Shown here piece after piece: positions 33,151 through 44,113 of a DNA stretch of 64,000 nucleotides; the first letter of the stretch is position 1; the number at the start of each line of letters is the position of its first letter. Where the stretch lies: positions 7,514,049 to 7,578,048 of the forward strand of contig OY294046.1 of NCBI GenBank assembly GCA_958510825.1, given 5' to 3'. The position numbers and the translations under genes are program-made. This DNA is from Brachypterus glaber (lineage: Eukaryota; Arthropoda; Insecta; Coleoptera; Kateretidae). The notes below the pieces were generated by a model. It saw only the letters and a program-made list of their open reading frames with translations, was not told where the DNA came from and made no database searches.

Positions 33151-33850
33151 ACATCGACACTTAGTGCTACTAAGAGTGCCGATGTATTGAAATCTTCGCC
33201 TAAAAGTCAAAATCTTTGACCAAGTTTTTTTACATTTCTCGACGTTTTAGACCATTCTGAGTCGAAATCAGTAAAAAAAAATTGCGTCCGTCTGTCTATC
33301 TGTCTGTCTGGGTGTAAACTCTCTAACTCCATTTCTACATGAGATATCGACTTGCGGTTTTTTGCATATTGTTTCTTATCGTATTCCGAAGAGCTGATTA
33401 GATTTTGGGGGGTAAGGAGTAAGGGTAAGGAGGTAAAAATAGGGTAAAACTCCTATTTTTAGCGTTTTTTGTTTATAATTAAGGCAATTATTATTGTATT
33501 TGGTTAATTTAGCACTTATATATAAAAGATAATTTTAAATTGGTAAAAAAAATGTTATAAACAACGTTTTCCTAAAACGCATTGTTTTCGAGATATTGGC
33601 GTTTAAAGCAGTAAAAGGTTTTTTAGCATATCTCACATATTTATAACCCGATTTCAAAAAAATATATTTTAAATAAAAGCTCTTTTTAGCCCTATAAAAA
33701 ATGTTATATACAGTTTTTTTCTAGAATATAATGTTTTAAAGATACAGAATTTAAAATCAAACAAAACACCTAGTTTGAAATTTGCAAACTAGATGGCTCT
33801 AGTGTACAATAGTGATGTTTTGACAGGGTGCTTGCAACGTTTCATCTAGT
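33151..33850 (+). mobile_element. Dispersed repeat family C, copy 3, most complete
   Basis: Starts ACATCGACACTTAGTGC with the hairpin partner GAGTGCCGATGT, contains the GTCTGTCTATCTGTCTG run, and ends TTGCAACGTTTCATCTAG. It is colinear with 17873-18430 and retains the internal segment that copy lacks. No coding sequence. Confidence 0.8.
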
Positions 33851-34224
33851 TTTTATTAAAAAAATCGTGTTTTATAAAATTTCTTTCTCAATTTTTAAAA
33901 GAATTTACCCGGATCCTAATTTGTTTTTTTTTTTTTTTGAGCTGAAGTTTATTTTTTAGAACATGAGGCAGTGCTTAAAATAGTCAAAAAATCGTTTTTT
34001 TATGAAATACCCCATTGTCGATTTTGAATGAAAATCAATTAAAATTAATCAGAACATGATAGTAAAAAAGTTCAATCTATAAATTAAATTTAAAATCGAC
34101 CGTTAAAATTTACTTGTTTTCCTGTTGGTTTTGAAAATCAGAATTATTAGATTTATAATTACTAAAAATTTTAGATTCACGTACAAGTTAAACAGACCAA
34201 CTGACTTTGTTTTAAATGTAGGAA

Positions 34225-35390
34225 GTTAAGGGATCTTTCTACCTTCAAATTTTTAAAATATCTTTTTTTATTTTTTTCTTATATAGAAAGAAAAAAGATA
34301 TCATTGTAAAATATTCTAGATATGTTTATTTATAATAAAATATACATTTTTATTTAGATTTTTAAAGTGCTATTTCTTGGATATAAACTTTTTTGAAAAA
34401 AAAAAACATAAAAAACGGTGGTCGCCATGATTCCGGCCGTTTGGATCGACTAAAAAAAAAAAAAAAACGGGATATTATTCAGTATTGAAGTAGCTATAGC
34501 GTGAACTAGTAGAATTTTTTTGGCCGAAAAATAACGAAATGGCGGACGTTTTTTAAAAATGGCAAAGAATGGCAGTTTAAAAATCTAAAATATTTTTTTT
34601 GTATTTTTTAACATACCTACAAAATTTCACAATGATGTTTTTTTACTATAACTCTTAACTTTTAAACCAGTTGAGATATCGACTTCAAATTTGGAACTTT
34701 TAAATAAGACAACTTAAACTATCTTTTAGCATATATTTAATACTTTCAGCTCTTAATATGGGGGAGGGGGGCACATTTTTTTAAATGGAAAGGGGGGTCG
34801 TGTAATACATCATTTTAAAGCTTATAAAATTCTCTATTTAACTCCATATTTTTAAATTAAAAAAAATTGGGTTTAAAATGAGGTTGAAAATGGGTATTAA
34901 TGTCAAAATTCCTCTAAAAAAACAAATAACTTTTTAAAAATAAAAATTTCATCATAAAAAAATGTTAATTATACTTTTAAACTAATTTTAGTTGACATAA
35001 ATAAAAATTTATAATAAAAAACTTAAAAAATCGAATGTTTTAGCAGAAAAAATTGAAAAATCAAAACCTTAAAAAACATTTTTAAAAAAATTAAAAATGT
35101 TAGTTTAAATAGAGAATTTTATAAGCTTTAAAATGACGTATCACACGACCCCCCTTTCCATTAAAAAAAATGTGCCCCCATGCCCCCATGCCCACATTTT
35201 AAGAGCTGAAAATATCAAATATGTGCTAAAAGATAGTTTAAGTTGTCTTATTTAAGAGTTCTAAATTTGAAGTCGATATCTCAACTCGTTCAAAAGTTAA
35301 AAGAATGGGGCGGTGACTTTTGGACCGCACTGTATAAAAAAAATGTTTAAAAAAAATATTTTTTAAAGTTGAAGGTAGAAAGACCCCTTA
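34225..35390. repeat. Fold-back enclosing a family D element
   Basis: Outer arms (GATCTTTCTACCTTC at 34231 and GAAGGTAGAAAGACCCC at 35371) are inverted. Inside, 34640-35336 folds on itself: the left half AACTTTTAAACCAGTTGAGA with AAGACAACTTAAACTATCTT pairs with the right half ending GACTTTTGGACCGCACTG and TA. Both halves carry C- or G-runs. No coding sequence. Confidence 0.75.
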
Positions 35391-35687
35391 AAGTTATTTT
35401 TCCTGGTAAAAAACTAAAACTTTACAACTTCACGTTTTATTAGTTAAAAGCTCCAAAACTAAAAAAAAAGGATTTCAGGAACCAATAGAAATGTGGTATA
35501 TCGTTTTCTGAAGACTTTGAGCCGTTGAATCCGAATCTGAGCCAAGAATTTCTTCATTACGACGGGTTTTGGGAAAATACTACGACAAGATTCGAATTAA
35601 GCGTTTAAAGATCTTACTAACAGCCATTATCCCAATCGATATTAAAAAAAAACAAAACCAATACTTTTTATTTTACTATTACAAACA

Positions 35688-36829
35688 AATCTTTTTTTTT
35701 TTTGACAAATTATAAAAAATAGAAGCTTTGTTTTGTAAAAATAAAACAAAATCATTATTCTTGATTTAAAAATATTTGAAGGGTCCAGTGTAAAAACGAC
35801 GAGGTTCCATTTTTTTCGAAATCGACATTTCAGCGGCGTCTGTTAGCTTGTAGCATGAAGAATCAACATACAAAACCTTACAGGGGACAAACAATGAGAT
35901 TCCAATAAAAACTGCAGTTGAAAGTTTGAATTTGAATGTTTACATCTTTGAAATGAATAGAAATGTTGGGTATACATGAAGTTTTTATGCGTGCCTGGAT
36001 TGAACATGGGGTTTTAATGAATTTTGTATCTAGAAAATTACTCAGAAAGAACTCTAAATGTCATTAAAAACTATTTCACTACTAGTTGTGAAACTTTAAA
36101 TTTCGTTTGAACTGAAATTTTGGTTAAGTATTTATTTTGTATGTATCTATGAGCATGTAAAATCGTTGCAGGCGATTTACCCTCCTTTATCCGTTATGAT
36201 GCGTTATGAAGGAACGAGGATTCGAAATAGCAAAACATTGCATTACGTAAAAAGTTTTTTAACGGTCAGATTTCAATTCAGCCATAATTTTATAGAAAAA
36301 ATTAACCTTCATTAAAAAACACTAAAATATGTCGCTAGCCGTTTTTACTGTTCCTTAAAACAATCTTTTTTTGACACACTATAAAAAATAGGAGCTTTGT
36401 TATGTAAAAATAAAACAAAATCATTATTCTTGATTTAAAAATATTTGAAGGATCCAGTGGAAATACGATAAGGTTCCATTTTTTTCGAAATCGACATTTC
36501 AGCGGCTTGTAACATGAAGAGCGACATACAAAACCTTACAGGCGACAAACAATAAGATTCCACTAAAAACTGCAGTTAAAAATTTGAATTTGAAAGTTTA
36601 CATTTTTGAAATGAATAATAATGTTGGGTATACATAAAGTTTTTATTCGTGCCTGGATTCAACATGGGGTTCTAATGAATTTTTGATAGAGAAAATTACT
36701 TAGAAAGAACTCTAAATGTCATTAAAAACTATTTTACTAGTAGTTGTGAAACTTAAAATTTCGTTTTTCTCAACTTTTTCAAAAATGGAACCTCATCGTT
36801 TTTCCACTGGACCCTTCATTTGGGATTTT
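35688..36829. repeat. Direct duplication (about 0.42 kb) with an inverted end
   Basis: 35688-36110 and 36359-36770 are direct copies about 668 bp apart, sharing TCATTATTCTTGATTTAAAA and TTTCGAAATCGACATTTCAG. The right edge (about 36785-36829) carries an inverted copy of GAAGGGTCCAGTG with AGGTTCCATTTTT, so the whole has TIR-like ends. The motif TTGAATCCGAATCTGAGCC lies just before it at 35525. Confidence 0.75.
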
Positions 36830-37207
36830 AAAACTGACCATGGATAAATAAATTTTTAATTCTTTAATCAATAGCTAAGCCTAATGCTCCATATATCACG
36901 GGGCTGCATGACATGATTCTAACAGACTATAAATTCTTTAATGCGATTTTATCAATTCTGACGATTTATAGCGTTTTGTGGAAACCCTGAAACCAAATGC
37001 AAGGTGTTATCAAAAATAATCCAATAGCCAATTTATTACTGATTTTTTTCGCCATAATCGTGATCGCTTTAAATAATATTTGTAAATGTTTAAATACATA
37101 TTCTCCGCGTCTGAAATAGAACGCAGTGACTAATACCTAAAACGTATTATGCTGCTCTCGTATAAGGGATTTCCCTCAGTCACTGCATCTCTTTCAGACA
37201 CGGATAT
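36830..37207. other. No gene; small hairpin
   Basis: CGCAGTGACT (37122) and AGTCACTGC (37177) form the stem of a short hairpin. The rest is AT-rich with no feature recognised. Confidence 0.45.
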
Positions 37208-38392
37208 CACAGCCCCACAAAAAAAAAAGTCCGGATCTCTAGACCAGACATGTGTATCCTTATGTATTTTGGCCCGCTGAATCCGAATCCGAGGTCAGAA
37301 AAAGCCCTACACCCCAGGAATTGGCCCCAGAGGCCGAAAATGGCCGCTGAAAGGTGTGAAACGGGAATTCCGGCATGACGGATGCTCAGGGCAGGTTGAG
37401 ATTGCATTCTCAAGGCAAAGTCGAATTAGTGGGTAACCGAGCTTAGATCCGACAGGCATCGCGGCCCCTGAGGCCGGAAAATGGGCCCCTGGGGGCCGAA
37501 AAATCGAGATTTTCACGTCGGGATCGCAGCACTTCGATTTTCTTGTAACTTCAAACTGCAGCAACGTAAAGAGGCTGGAACCTCTTCCAGGCCCATTGAA
37601 ATTCACACCCAGGGTCCGAAAAACGGGCCCTCAGGGCGGGAAAATCAAGATTTCCACGTCGTCATCACGGCACTCAAATTTCTATGGACTCTAAAACTCA
37701 CGGAAACACTGGCAATGTAGCAACATTTCAAGGCCTGAAGTTGTTCCAACATCTTCAGTGTTTTCTGAGTTTGAAAGTCCATATAAACTTGAGTGCCGTG
37801 ATTCTGACATGGGATTCTCGATTTCCGGCCCCATTTTCTGGGACTCGGGCATACATTCCAATGAGCCACGAATTGTTCCAACATCGTCAGTGTTTCCTGA
37901 GTTTGAAAGTCCATAGAAACGTCAATGCCGTGATGACGACGTGGAAATCTTGATTTTCCTGCCCTGAGGGCCTATTTTCCGGACCCTGGGCGTGAATTTC
38001 AATGGGCCTGGAAGAGGTTCCAGCCTCTTTACGTAGCTGCAGTTTGAAGTTTCAAGAAAATCCAAGTACTGCGATCCCGACGTGAAAATCTCGATTTTTC
38101 GGGCCCCAAGGGCCCATTTTCCGGCCTCAGGGGCCGCGATGCCTGTCGGATCTAACCACCGTTAGCCACTAATTCGACTTTGCCTTGAGAATGCAATCTC
38201 AACCTGCCCTGAGCATCCGTCATGCCGGAATTCCCGTTTCACACCTTTCAGCGGCCATTTTCGGCCTCTGGGGCCAATTCCTGGGGTGTAGGGCTTTTTC
38301 TGACCTCGGATTCGGATTCAGCGGGCAAAAATACATAAGGATACACATGTCTGGTCTAGAGATCCAGACTTTTTTTTTTTTGTGGGGCTGTG
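37208..38392. mobile_element. GC-rich CACAG-ended hairpin element, 1.2 kb
   Basis: Ends CACAGCCCCACAAAAAA and TTTTTTGTGGGGCTGTG are inverted, with TAT on both sides (37205-37207, 38393-38395). The arms (about 500 bp) are nearly complementary and much richer in G+C than the surroundings, with repeated words such as GGGCCC, GAGGCCGGAAAA and CCGCTGAATCCGAATCC. The inner part holds further imperfect repeats (GTTCCAACATC...CAGTGTTTCCTGAGTTTG occurs twice at about 37743 and 37875). Open frames on both strands mirror each other, as expected for a palindrome, and encode nothing recognisable. Confidence 0.85.
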
Positions 38393-38749
38393 TATTCGAT
38401 AGATATCTGTATAACATAAAGTATATTCAATAATTTTAGCAGCGGCGGAACGGCCCGCAAAAGCTTGCGGAACTAAATTACTACATTTTTTTAGTCACAT
38501 GCGTTTAAATGAAGAAATAAATTGGAAAATGTTTTTTTTTAGTGGAACCCCTACACTGATTAAACAGTTTATTTGTGTAAACTAAATATTTGGTTGCATA
38601 TGGCCAATTCAATTATTTGGTTGTGACGAGTAAAGAACCCCGCACAAAACCCCGTGTTTTTGGCCTTCGGCTAAATTTGCTGGAAATTATATATTTTATT
38701 AACCTTCATGTCCTTAGTAATTGACCAAAATTTCAGCTTAATTGTATGT
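38393..38749. other. No feature recognised
   Basis: Short AT-rich stretch between two fold-backs. Confidence 0.4.
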
Positions 38750-39183
38750 ACGGTTTTTGAGATATCGAGCTTTAAAATTGGTGATTTAGAATTCAGGAAA
38801 ATTTTACACCTGTTAAAATTTTGTACTTTTTTAATGTCAGTTATTTATGTATGATTAAACTTAATGGTGCAAATTGAAGTTGTTTAGATGCTTTATTTAA
38901 ATGTGTTATAACATTGGCCACAGAGTGTTTCCTTTTTCCGTGGCAACAGCCCAAAACAGGCGATATAATAAATATTAAAAATGTCAATTATTAATTTTGG
39001 TTTAATATTAAAAAACAGAAAATCTAACGGCTAGAATTTCATAATTTTTATATATTTTATAGTTTTTGAGTTACTGAATAAAAATAATTGAAAGCGAAGG
39101 TTATTAGAGTACTCAAAGTCCTTCTTTTTGGGCATGATGGGGGTAAACCACATCAAAATAAATTAACTCAATTTTACATGTTT

Positions 39184-39434
39184 GTTTAACCTCGTACTAT
39201 TCTACTTAATTAAGCATCCCCTAAGTCCAGGACTTGTGTGGGCTAGTAGTAGAGGGAACCACCGGCTTATACTGACTTTCGAACCAGTTTCTAGGGAGTG
39301 TCCGTTTCACTTATCGCCTTCGCCAAATTTCAATTATTAATTAACTGAAAAAGGCAAATCGTCGCCAGTGAGAATCGAACCCACGATAGTAGACTTGCTA
39401 TGCATACGCGCTAGCCACTACGCTATGCCTCCCA
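39184..39434 (-). repeat. tRNA-derived SINE, family 1, copy A
   Basis: The minus-strand head from 39434 reads GGGAGGCATAGCGTAGTGG with box A, then GTGGGTTCGATTCTCAC with box B (GTTCGATTC) as a 5-bp T stem with a 7-base loop. The body ends CGAGGTTAAAC. It shares the body with 9918-10178 but has a different D-arm to anticodon region. Not a functional tRNA because the acceptor stem does not close. Confidence 0.85.
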
Positions 39435-39437
39435 TAT

Positions 39438-39550
39438 GCCTACATTGGCATAGTGGAGCAAGGGGTATGAAACGTTGAACTGTTATAAAATTAGTAATTT
39501 TATAACAGTTCAAAGTTTCATGCCCTTTGCTCCCCTATGCCAATGTAGGC
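39438..39550. repeat. 113-bp palindrome
   Basis: GCCTACATTGGCATAG pairs with CTATGCCAATGTAGGC, continuing through GGAGCAA, ATGAAAC and GAACTGTTATAAAATTA to a tiny loop. Nearly perfect, directly beside the SINE 5' end. Confidence 0.85.
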
Positions 39551-40199
39551 TCTTTAGTTGGTTTGCCTACTTTACTTTAGCAATACCTTTTCTAAAATTC
39601 CATTTGTTTGTAAGATTTACCGATAATTTAAAACTTTTAGCTGATCGAATCGGGTTAATTTATTTTGATGTGGTTTACCCCCATCATGTCTAAACAGAAG
39701 GACTTTGAGTACTCTAATAACCTTCGCTTTCAATTATTTTTATTCAGTAACTCAAAAACTATAAAATATATAAAAATTATGAAATTCTAGCCGTTAGATT
39801 TTCTGTTTTTTAATATTAAACCAAAATTAATAATTGGCATTTTTAATATTTATTATATCGCCTGTTTTGGGCTGTTGCCACGGAAAAGGGAAACACTCTG
39901 TGGCCAATGTTATAACACATTTAAATAAAGCATCTAAACACCTTCAATTTGCGCCATTAAGTTTAATCATACATAAATAACTGACATTAAAAAAGTACAA
40001 AATTTTAACAGGTGTAAAATTTTCCTGAATTCTAAATCACCAATTTTAAAGCTCGATATCTCAAAAACCGTGAACCTTCAGCGTGTTTTATTTGTTTTTC
40101 AGTTCACAGCTCATAAATTTGACATGTCAAAAATATTATAGTTTTACAATATTTTACAACTTTATACATTTAAAATGTAGGTATACTTGAAAAAAATAA

Positions 40200-40425
40200 A
40201 ATAAAAAAACTGTACTAAGCCATATTATACTTTGCACAGTGGACAACATATTGCGTTTTCTCAAATACTTATTAAACACCAGTTATTTTTTTTTTAAACT
40301 CAAAATAAATAAAAAGGTAAAAAAAAGCAGTAGCCGGGGATGGGATTCGATCTGCGAGATCCTGCGTTGTAGCCTAAGAACTAATCCCTACGCTATTACG
40401 ACGGTCTGTTATCATTCTTAACATA
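40200..40425 (-). repeat. tRNA-derived SINE, family 2, copy 1
   Basis: Minus strand: head with TAATAGCGTAGGGATTAG (box A-like) and CAGATCGAATCCCAT containing box B GATCGAATC, then GGCTACTGC, a T-rich linker with TTTACC, and a tail related to 43138-43345. The family differs in head and body from the SINE at 39184. Confidence 0.6.
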
Positions 40426-40547
40426 TTCCAACAGGTCTTTTGTTTTCAAATGTCTTTTAATAGGTAGGATTGATCCCTGTAATTTTTCTTCATAAAAATA
40501 CTTTAATATGACTTTTTTTTTCAATTTTTTTAAACGTTGTACGTTCA

Positions 40548-40640
40548 TTACCCTCGGGCCGGAGGCCCTCGGCTTCTATAACCCTACTCAATCAAAAAAT
40601 TTAACTTCCTCGCATTATAAATAACTATTTTATCAGTGTA
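40548..40640 (+). repeat. Fragment of family E (stem-loop end)
   Basis: TTACCCTCGGGCCGG, CCCTCGGCTTCTA and CCTACTCAATC match the right end of 14098-14815. Only the last 90 bp remain, and one shoulder of the stem is lost. Confidence 0.65.
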
Positions 40641-40973
40641 CCGTATTGAGGAGCGCTTATGTGCAGCTCTTTATGCCGCGTTTTGATAAATTGCGCATGC
40701 GCACGCGCATGCGCTGACCGTTTTTCAATGTTATTTTAAATAAAAAACATTTTTTTACAAAAAAAAACACCAAACAGACGCCAAACCAACGTTAACGTAA
40801 ACCAAGGTACCCTCATTAAAAAAAAAGTCCAAACCAAGAAAAAACCAAAACAAACTCCTGCACAGAGAGCTGCAATTAGGCGCTTGTCCGTATTGTATTC
40901 TAGCGCTTGCGCGCTATCGCTGTGAAAAATATAGTTACCAACGAGAGACAATTTATATTTTAGCAGCCCCTTA
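40641..40973. other. No gene; alternating CG-rich patch
   Basis: TGCGCATGCGCACGCGCATG at about 40691 is an alternating purine-pyrimidine palindrome. The 103-codon minus-strand frame (40736-41047) begins inside the neighbouring MITE and is not convincing. Confidence 0.45.
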
Positions 40974-41114
40974 AGGCACATCCAGAGACTCGCATAACAA
41001 GCATAATACATAAGAATGCGATACCGTGATTGGCTTACAAGATGCATGACGGCACATCAAGCCAATCACGGTATCGCATTCTTATGCTTGTTATGCGAGC
41101 CTGTAAAAGTGCCC
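40974..41114. mobile_element. MITE, AGGCCTATCC family, copy 2, TTA duplication
   Basis: TTA at 40971-40973 and 41115-41117. Nearly the whole 141 bp folds back: CGCATAACAAGCATAA and GAATGCGATACCGTGATTGG pair with the right half. A PIF/Harbinger-type MITE by duplication and size. Confidence 0.85.
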
Positions 41115-41240
41115 TTACAAGAAAAAAACCTATCTTCATTGGTTGAAATTAGAATTAAATTTCTGTTAATTTACGTTACGCTAATTAAATTATTAATTAT
41201 TAATATTTACAATGCATTTTATTTCACCCGAAGCTCGGTA

Positions 41241-42088
41241 CACACAGGTAAAAAATACCAAAAAAGCGGAAAAAAATCATGAAGCGTCGAAAGTTGAATA
41301 TTTATAAACCTATAAATGATATCTATACATTTTTTTGAAAATGTTTGCGGTCTTGCTTAAAAAATTAAATTTAAGTGGCACACTGCATACCGGGTGGGAG
41401 ATTTAAACGGTTAAAAGTCGATATCTCAGAAACAGTACAAGATATTTTATTGAAATTTGGTATTAAGCTTCAAAATCAAGGGGGACACCTTTTTATCAAA
41501 GCAGATTTTTTTTCATCCACACCCTTAGGCGGGAGAGGGGGTAACTTAAAATTTTTAAATGGAATGAGGGTGTTTTTTATTCAGATTCAAATTCAGTATA
41601 AAAAATAACATATTTGACCGAAAAAGTTTTTTTTCGAACCTCAAATTAGGCTGTTAAAAAAATTAAAATAAAAAAAACGCCATTAAAAAAAATTAAAAAT
41701 TTGAATATTTTAGTAGTTTTCTATTGTTTAGGTTAATTCATTGTTTTAAACCTAAAAATATACAAAATAAATCAAATCTGAATTTTTTCCAAAAATTGAA
41801 ATTTTTTTACCTGACGCGTCCGGACATGGAGATAATACCTTTATATGATTTAATACCCCATATTTGTACTATATTTTAAAATTTAAAAAATACAGCCCTA
41901 AAAAATTTATGTGTAAGATATTGTATATTCAATGTGCTACTTAAATTTAATTTTTTAAGTAAGACCGCAAACATTTTTAAAAAGATGTATATACATCATT
42001 TAGAGGACACTATAAGGTTTATAAATATTCAACTTTCGACGCTTCATGATTTTTTTCCGTTTTTTTTTTTTAATTTTTTACCTGTGTG
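41241..42088. repeat. Fold-back, 0.85 kb
   Basis: Arms about 41241-41385 and 41935-42088 pair, beginning CACACAGGTAAAAAAT and including CATGAAGCGTCGAAAGTTGA and TTTGCGGTCTTGCTTAA. The 550-bp interior contains blocks such as GTCGATATCTCAGAAACAGT and G-runs reminiscent of family D. A 77-codon frame at 41375 lies in this interior and is not kept elsewhere. Confidence 0.8.
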
Positions 42089-42399
42089 CGGCAATTAGAT
42101 TTTGGTACGAAGATTATTATTCAAAACTAGACTAGTGAGTCGTTGCGTTGCGTTTGGAGAGTTTAAGATTTAAAAAGATTTCCAATTAGGTAACATTTTA
42201 TATTGTTAACTTTATAGCGTATCATCTTTATCATCAACTTATCAGTCCTAGGACTGGTTTGAGGCAGCTGACATCCAACCTAATACCTGAAAGTCACGAG
42301 CGATCCTCTGTGTCAATGATTTATAACGCAAATCCATATCTATGGGAATATTTTAATTAAAATATTTTATAAAACCGCTTTAAATCCTTTTTGGCTCGC

Positions 42400-42860
42400 G
42401 CCGCTAACATTATTTTTTTTATTTGGGTTTAAAATAGCGTTGAAAATGGGTATTTTTGTCAAAATTTCCCTAAAAAATCAAAAATTTTTTTTAATTACCA
42501 ATTTCATGATAAAAAAACGTAAATTATACTTTTAAACTAATTTTGATTGACATAAATAAAAATTTACAAAAAAAAACTTAAAAAGTCGCCTTTTTTAGCA
42601 CAAAAAATTAAAAAATCAAAACAAAAAAAATGTTTAAAAACTAAAAATATATACAGTCTAATAGAGAATTTTATTTGCTTTAAAATGATGTATCACAGGA
42701 CCCCCTCTTCGTTTAAAAAAATTCCCCCTCATGCCCACATTTTAAGAGCTGAAAGTATCAAATATATGCTTAAAGATAGTTTAAGTTGTCTAATTTAAGA
42801 TGGTTTTCGCAGAATTAGAATATCTCTTTTAGTTTTCGAGAAGATCGTTGGGTAAATAGA
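42400..42860. mobile_element. Family D half element
   Basis: GATGTATCACAGGACCCCC, ATTTTAAGAGCTGAAAGTAT and AAGATAGTTTAAGTTGTCTA match 23098-23386 and 34640-35336. The GACCGC end is missing. Confidence 0.6.
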
Positions 42861-43137
42861 GTTGGGACACCCAGTATAAATATGTATTGGCAAAGTAAAA
42901 TATTGAAATATTGGTCATATAAAAAACTTCTAGTATGTATTTGCATTTTAAAATTTTGTGCTGAATTATTTTTACCTCGAGTTTTACATCATATGTTTTT
43001 ATATGTAAAATATGTTCTAGCTATAAAAACATCATCCTTTTTGCGAAAAAAGTAATTTTGAATGATATTTTTTGTAAAGGTTTTATGTGAATAATTAAAA
43101 CCCGAGTACTCGGGTTGGTACATTAAAATATAAACAA

Positions 43138-43345
43138 AGCGTGAAGATATGTAATACTTCGCATTTCATGATATACTCTTTGAAGGGGATGGTATATTGC
43201 ATTTATCTTTTTACGCAAGTTTAAATTATTAAAAACGCAAAATAAATAATAAAAGGTAAAAAAAAAACAGAGAAAAAGAAGTAGCTGGAGATCGGATTCG
43301 ATCTGAAACCTTCTGTGTGCAAGTCGAGGAACTAAATAATTATGT
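43138..43345 (-). repeat. tRNA-derived SINE, family 2, copy 2
   Basis: The minus-strand head contains CAGATCGAATCCGAT (box B) and CCAGCTACTTC; the linker TTTTTACC and the tail ATGCGAAGTATTACATATC are shared with 40200 and 17684. The box A region is eroded. Confidence 0.55.
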
Positions 43346-43448
43346 TTTTTCACTACTAGCTTTAGAACATACCATTATTTATCATGTTTTCAGACTGTAA
43401 AATCAATTTTCTTCACCTATAGCAATAATAATTTTTTCTCTCCTAGTA
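43344..43448 (+). repeat. Direct repeat flanking the recombinase fragment, left copy
   Basis: TTTTTTCACTACTAGCTTTA through GTTTTCAGACTGTAAAATCA to TTTTCTCTCCTAGTAGGA recurs at 45145-45241, 1.8 kb downstream in the same orientation, with a few differences. Confidence 0.85.
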
Positions 43449-43709
43449 GGAGTAAATTTTATAAACAATTGATTTCTGTCACTTTATTTCAGTTCTTTGT
43501 TCAATTTTTACCAATTAATTATAATTATTATCAATTATTACAATCAATAATTAGCTAAATATTATGAAAAAAAATTTAAAAAAAAAACTACATTTTTAAA
43601 CATCAGTTCAAAGTATTTATTTGAGCAAATGTCATGTCAATGATGAAGTGTGATAAAACCCTATAATAGTACATTATTTACCAAGTGAGAGAAGTTTAAC
43701 ATTTTTTAC

Positions 43710-43760
43710 CTGCGTCAAATTGCGGGATGAGCGCGCCAGCGCGAAGCCCGCAAGACGCGG
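43710..43760. repeat. 51-bp stem-loop with CpG-rich tip
   Basis: TGCGTC / GACGCGG, TGCGGG / CCCGCA and GCGC / GCGC are stacked around a GCCA loop. It is GC-rich in an AT-rich neighbourhood. Confidence 0.75.
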
Positions 43761-43984
43761 TATTTTTTTCACTACCAGTACAATTAATTAGCTATTTATT
43801 TATTTATTTATTTTACTAAAATTTAATGAAAACGCTTATAAATTTAAAATATCACGCTGGCCGTTCGCGGCCATTAAAAAAACAAATGAATAACTTGACA
43901 TTTCTGGCAGAAATTTTCTGGTGATCTGCTAAAATTATTAAGTTAGAAAGTGTTTCCGTGTTAAGTGTAATAAAATATATAAAA

Positions 43985-44113
43985 ATGGAAAGTGAAATGC
44001 AAAGTGATGATTCTGGTACTCCTCCAGAAATAAGGGGACAGGCGAAAACTGTGAGGGAGAATCTATTGCCTCAAAAATCAATATATGGGGGTTGTACCTC
44101 TAGTAATCTATGA
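43985..44113 (+). pseudogene. N-terminal fragment resembling an insect Crypton-like tyrosine recombinase
   Basis: ATG at 43985, 42 codons, stop at 44111-44113. The head is acidic (MESEMQSDDSGTPPE), followed by QAK and ENLLPQKS, after which the similarity ends (IYGGCTSSNL). Many insect genomes carry multicopy genes whose N-terminus reads an acidic leader, then NLLPxKS and a Y-rich segment leading into a tyrosine recombinase-like domain; these are related to Crypton elements. I rely on memory for that resemblance. The recombinase domain and its catalytic R-H-R-Y residues are absent, so the gene is either broken by a deletion at about 44083 or reduced to a leader. It lies between two 0.1-kb direct repeats (43344 and 45145), which may mark the element. 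It could also be an unrelated short peptide. Confidence 0.45.

Larger units (their letters stand above)
38750..40071. repeat. Palindrome with 0.42-kb arms and a SINE in the loop
   Basis: Arms 38750-39168 and 39652-40071 pair from ACGGTTTTTGAGATATCGAG to GGGGGTAAACCACATCAAAA with few mismatches. The 480-bp loop contains a tRNA-SINE (39184-39434) and a small palindrome (39438-39550). No coding sequence. Edges do not resemble a known TIR. Confidence 0.88.

Noticed and set aside
37207..38433. Overlapping frames on both strands with similar peptides
   Set aside because: Mirror-image frames are produced by the palindrome; no family matches.
39360..39434. A tRNA gene
   Set aside because: The T arm and box B are good, but the acceptor stem does not close and a SINE body follows; the same body occurs at 9918.
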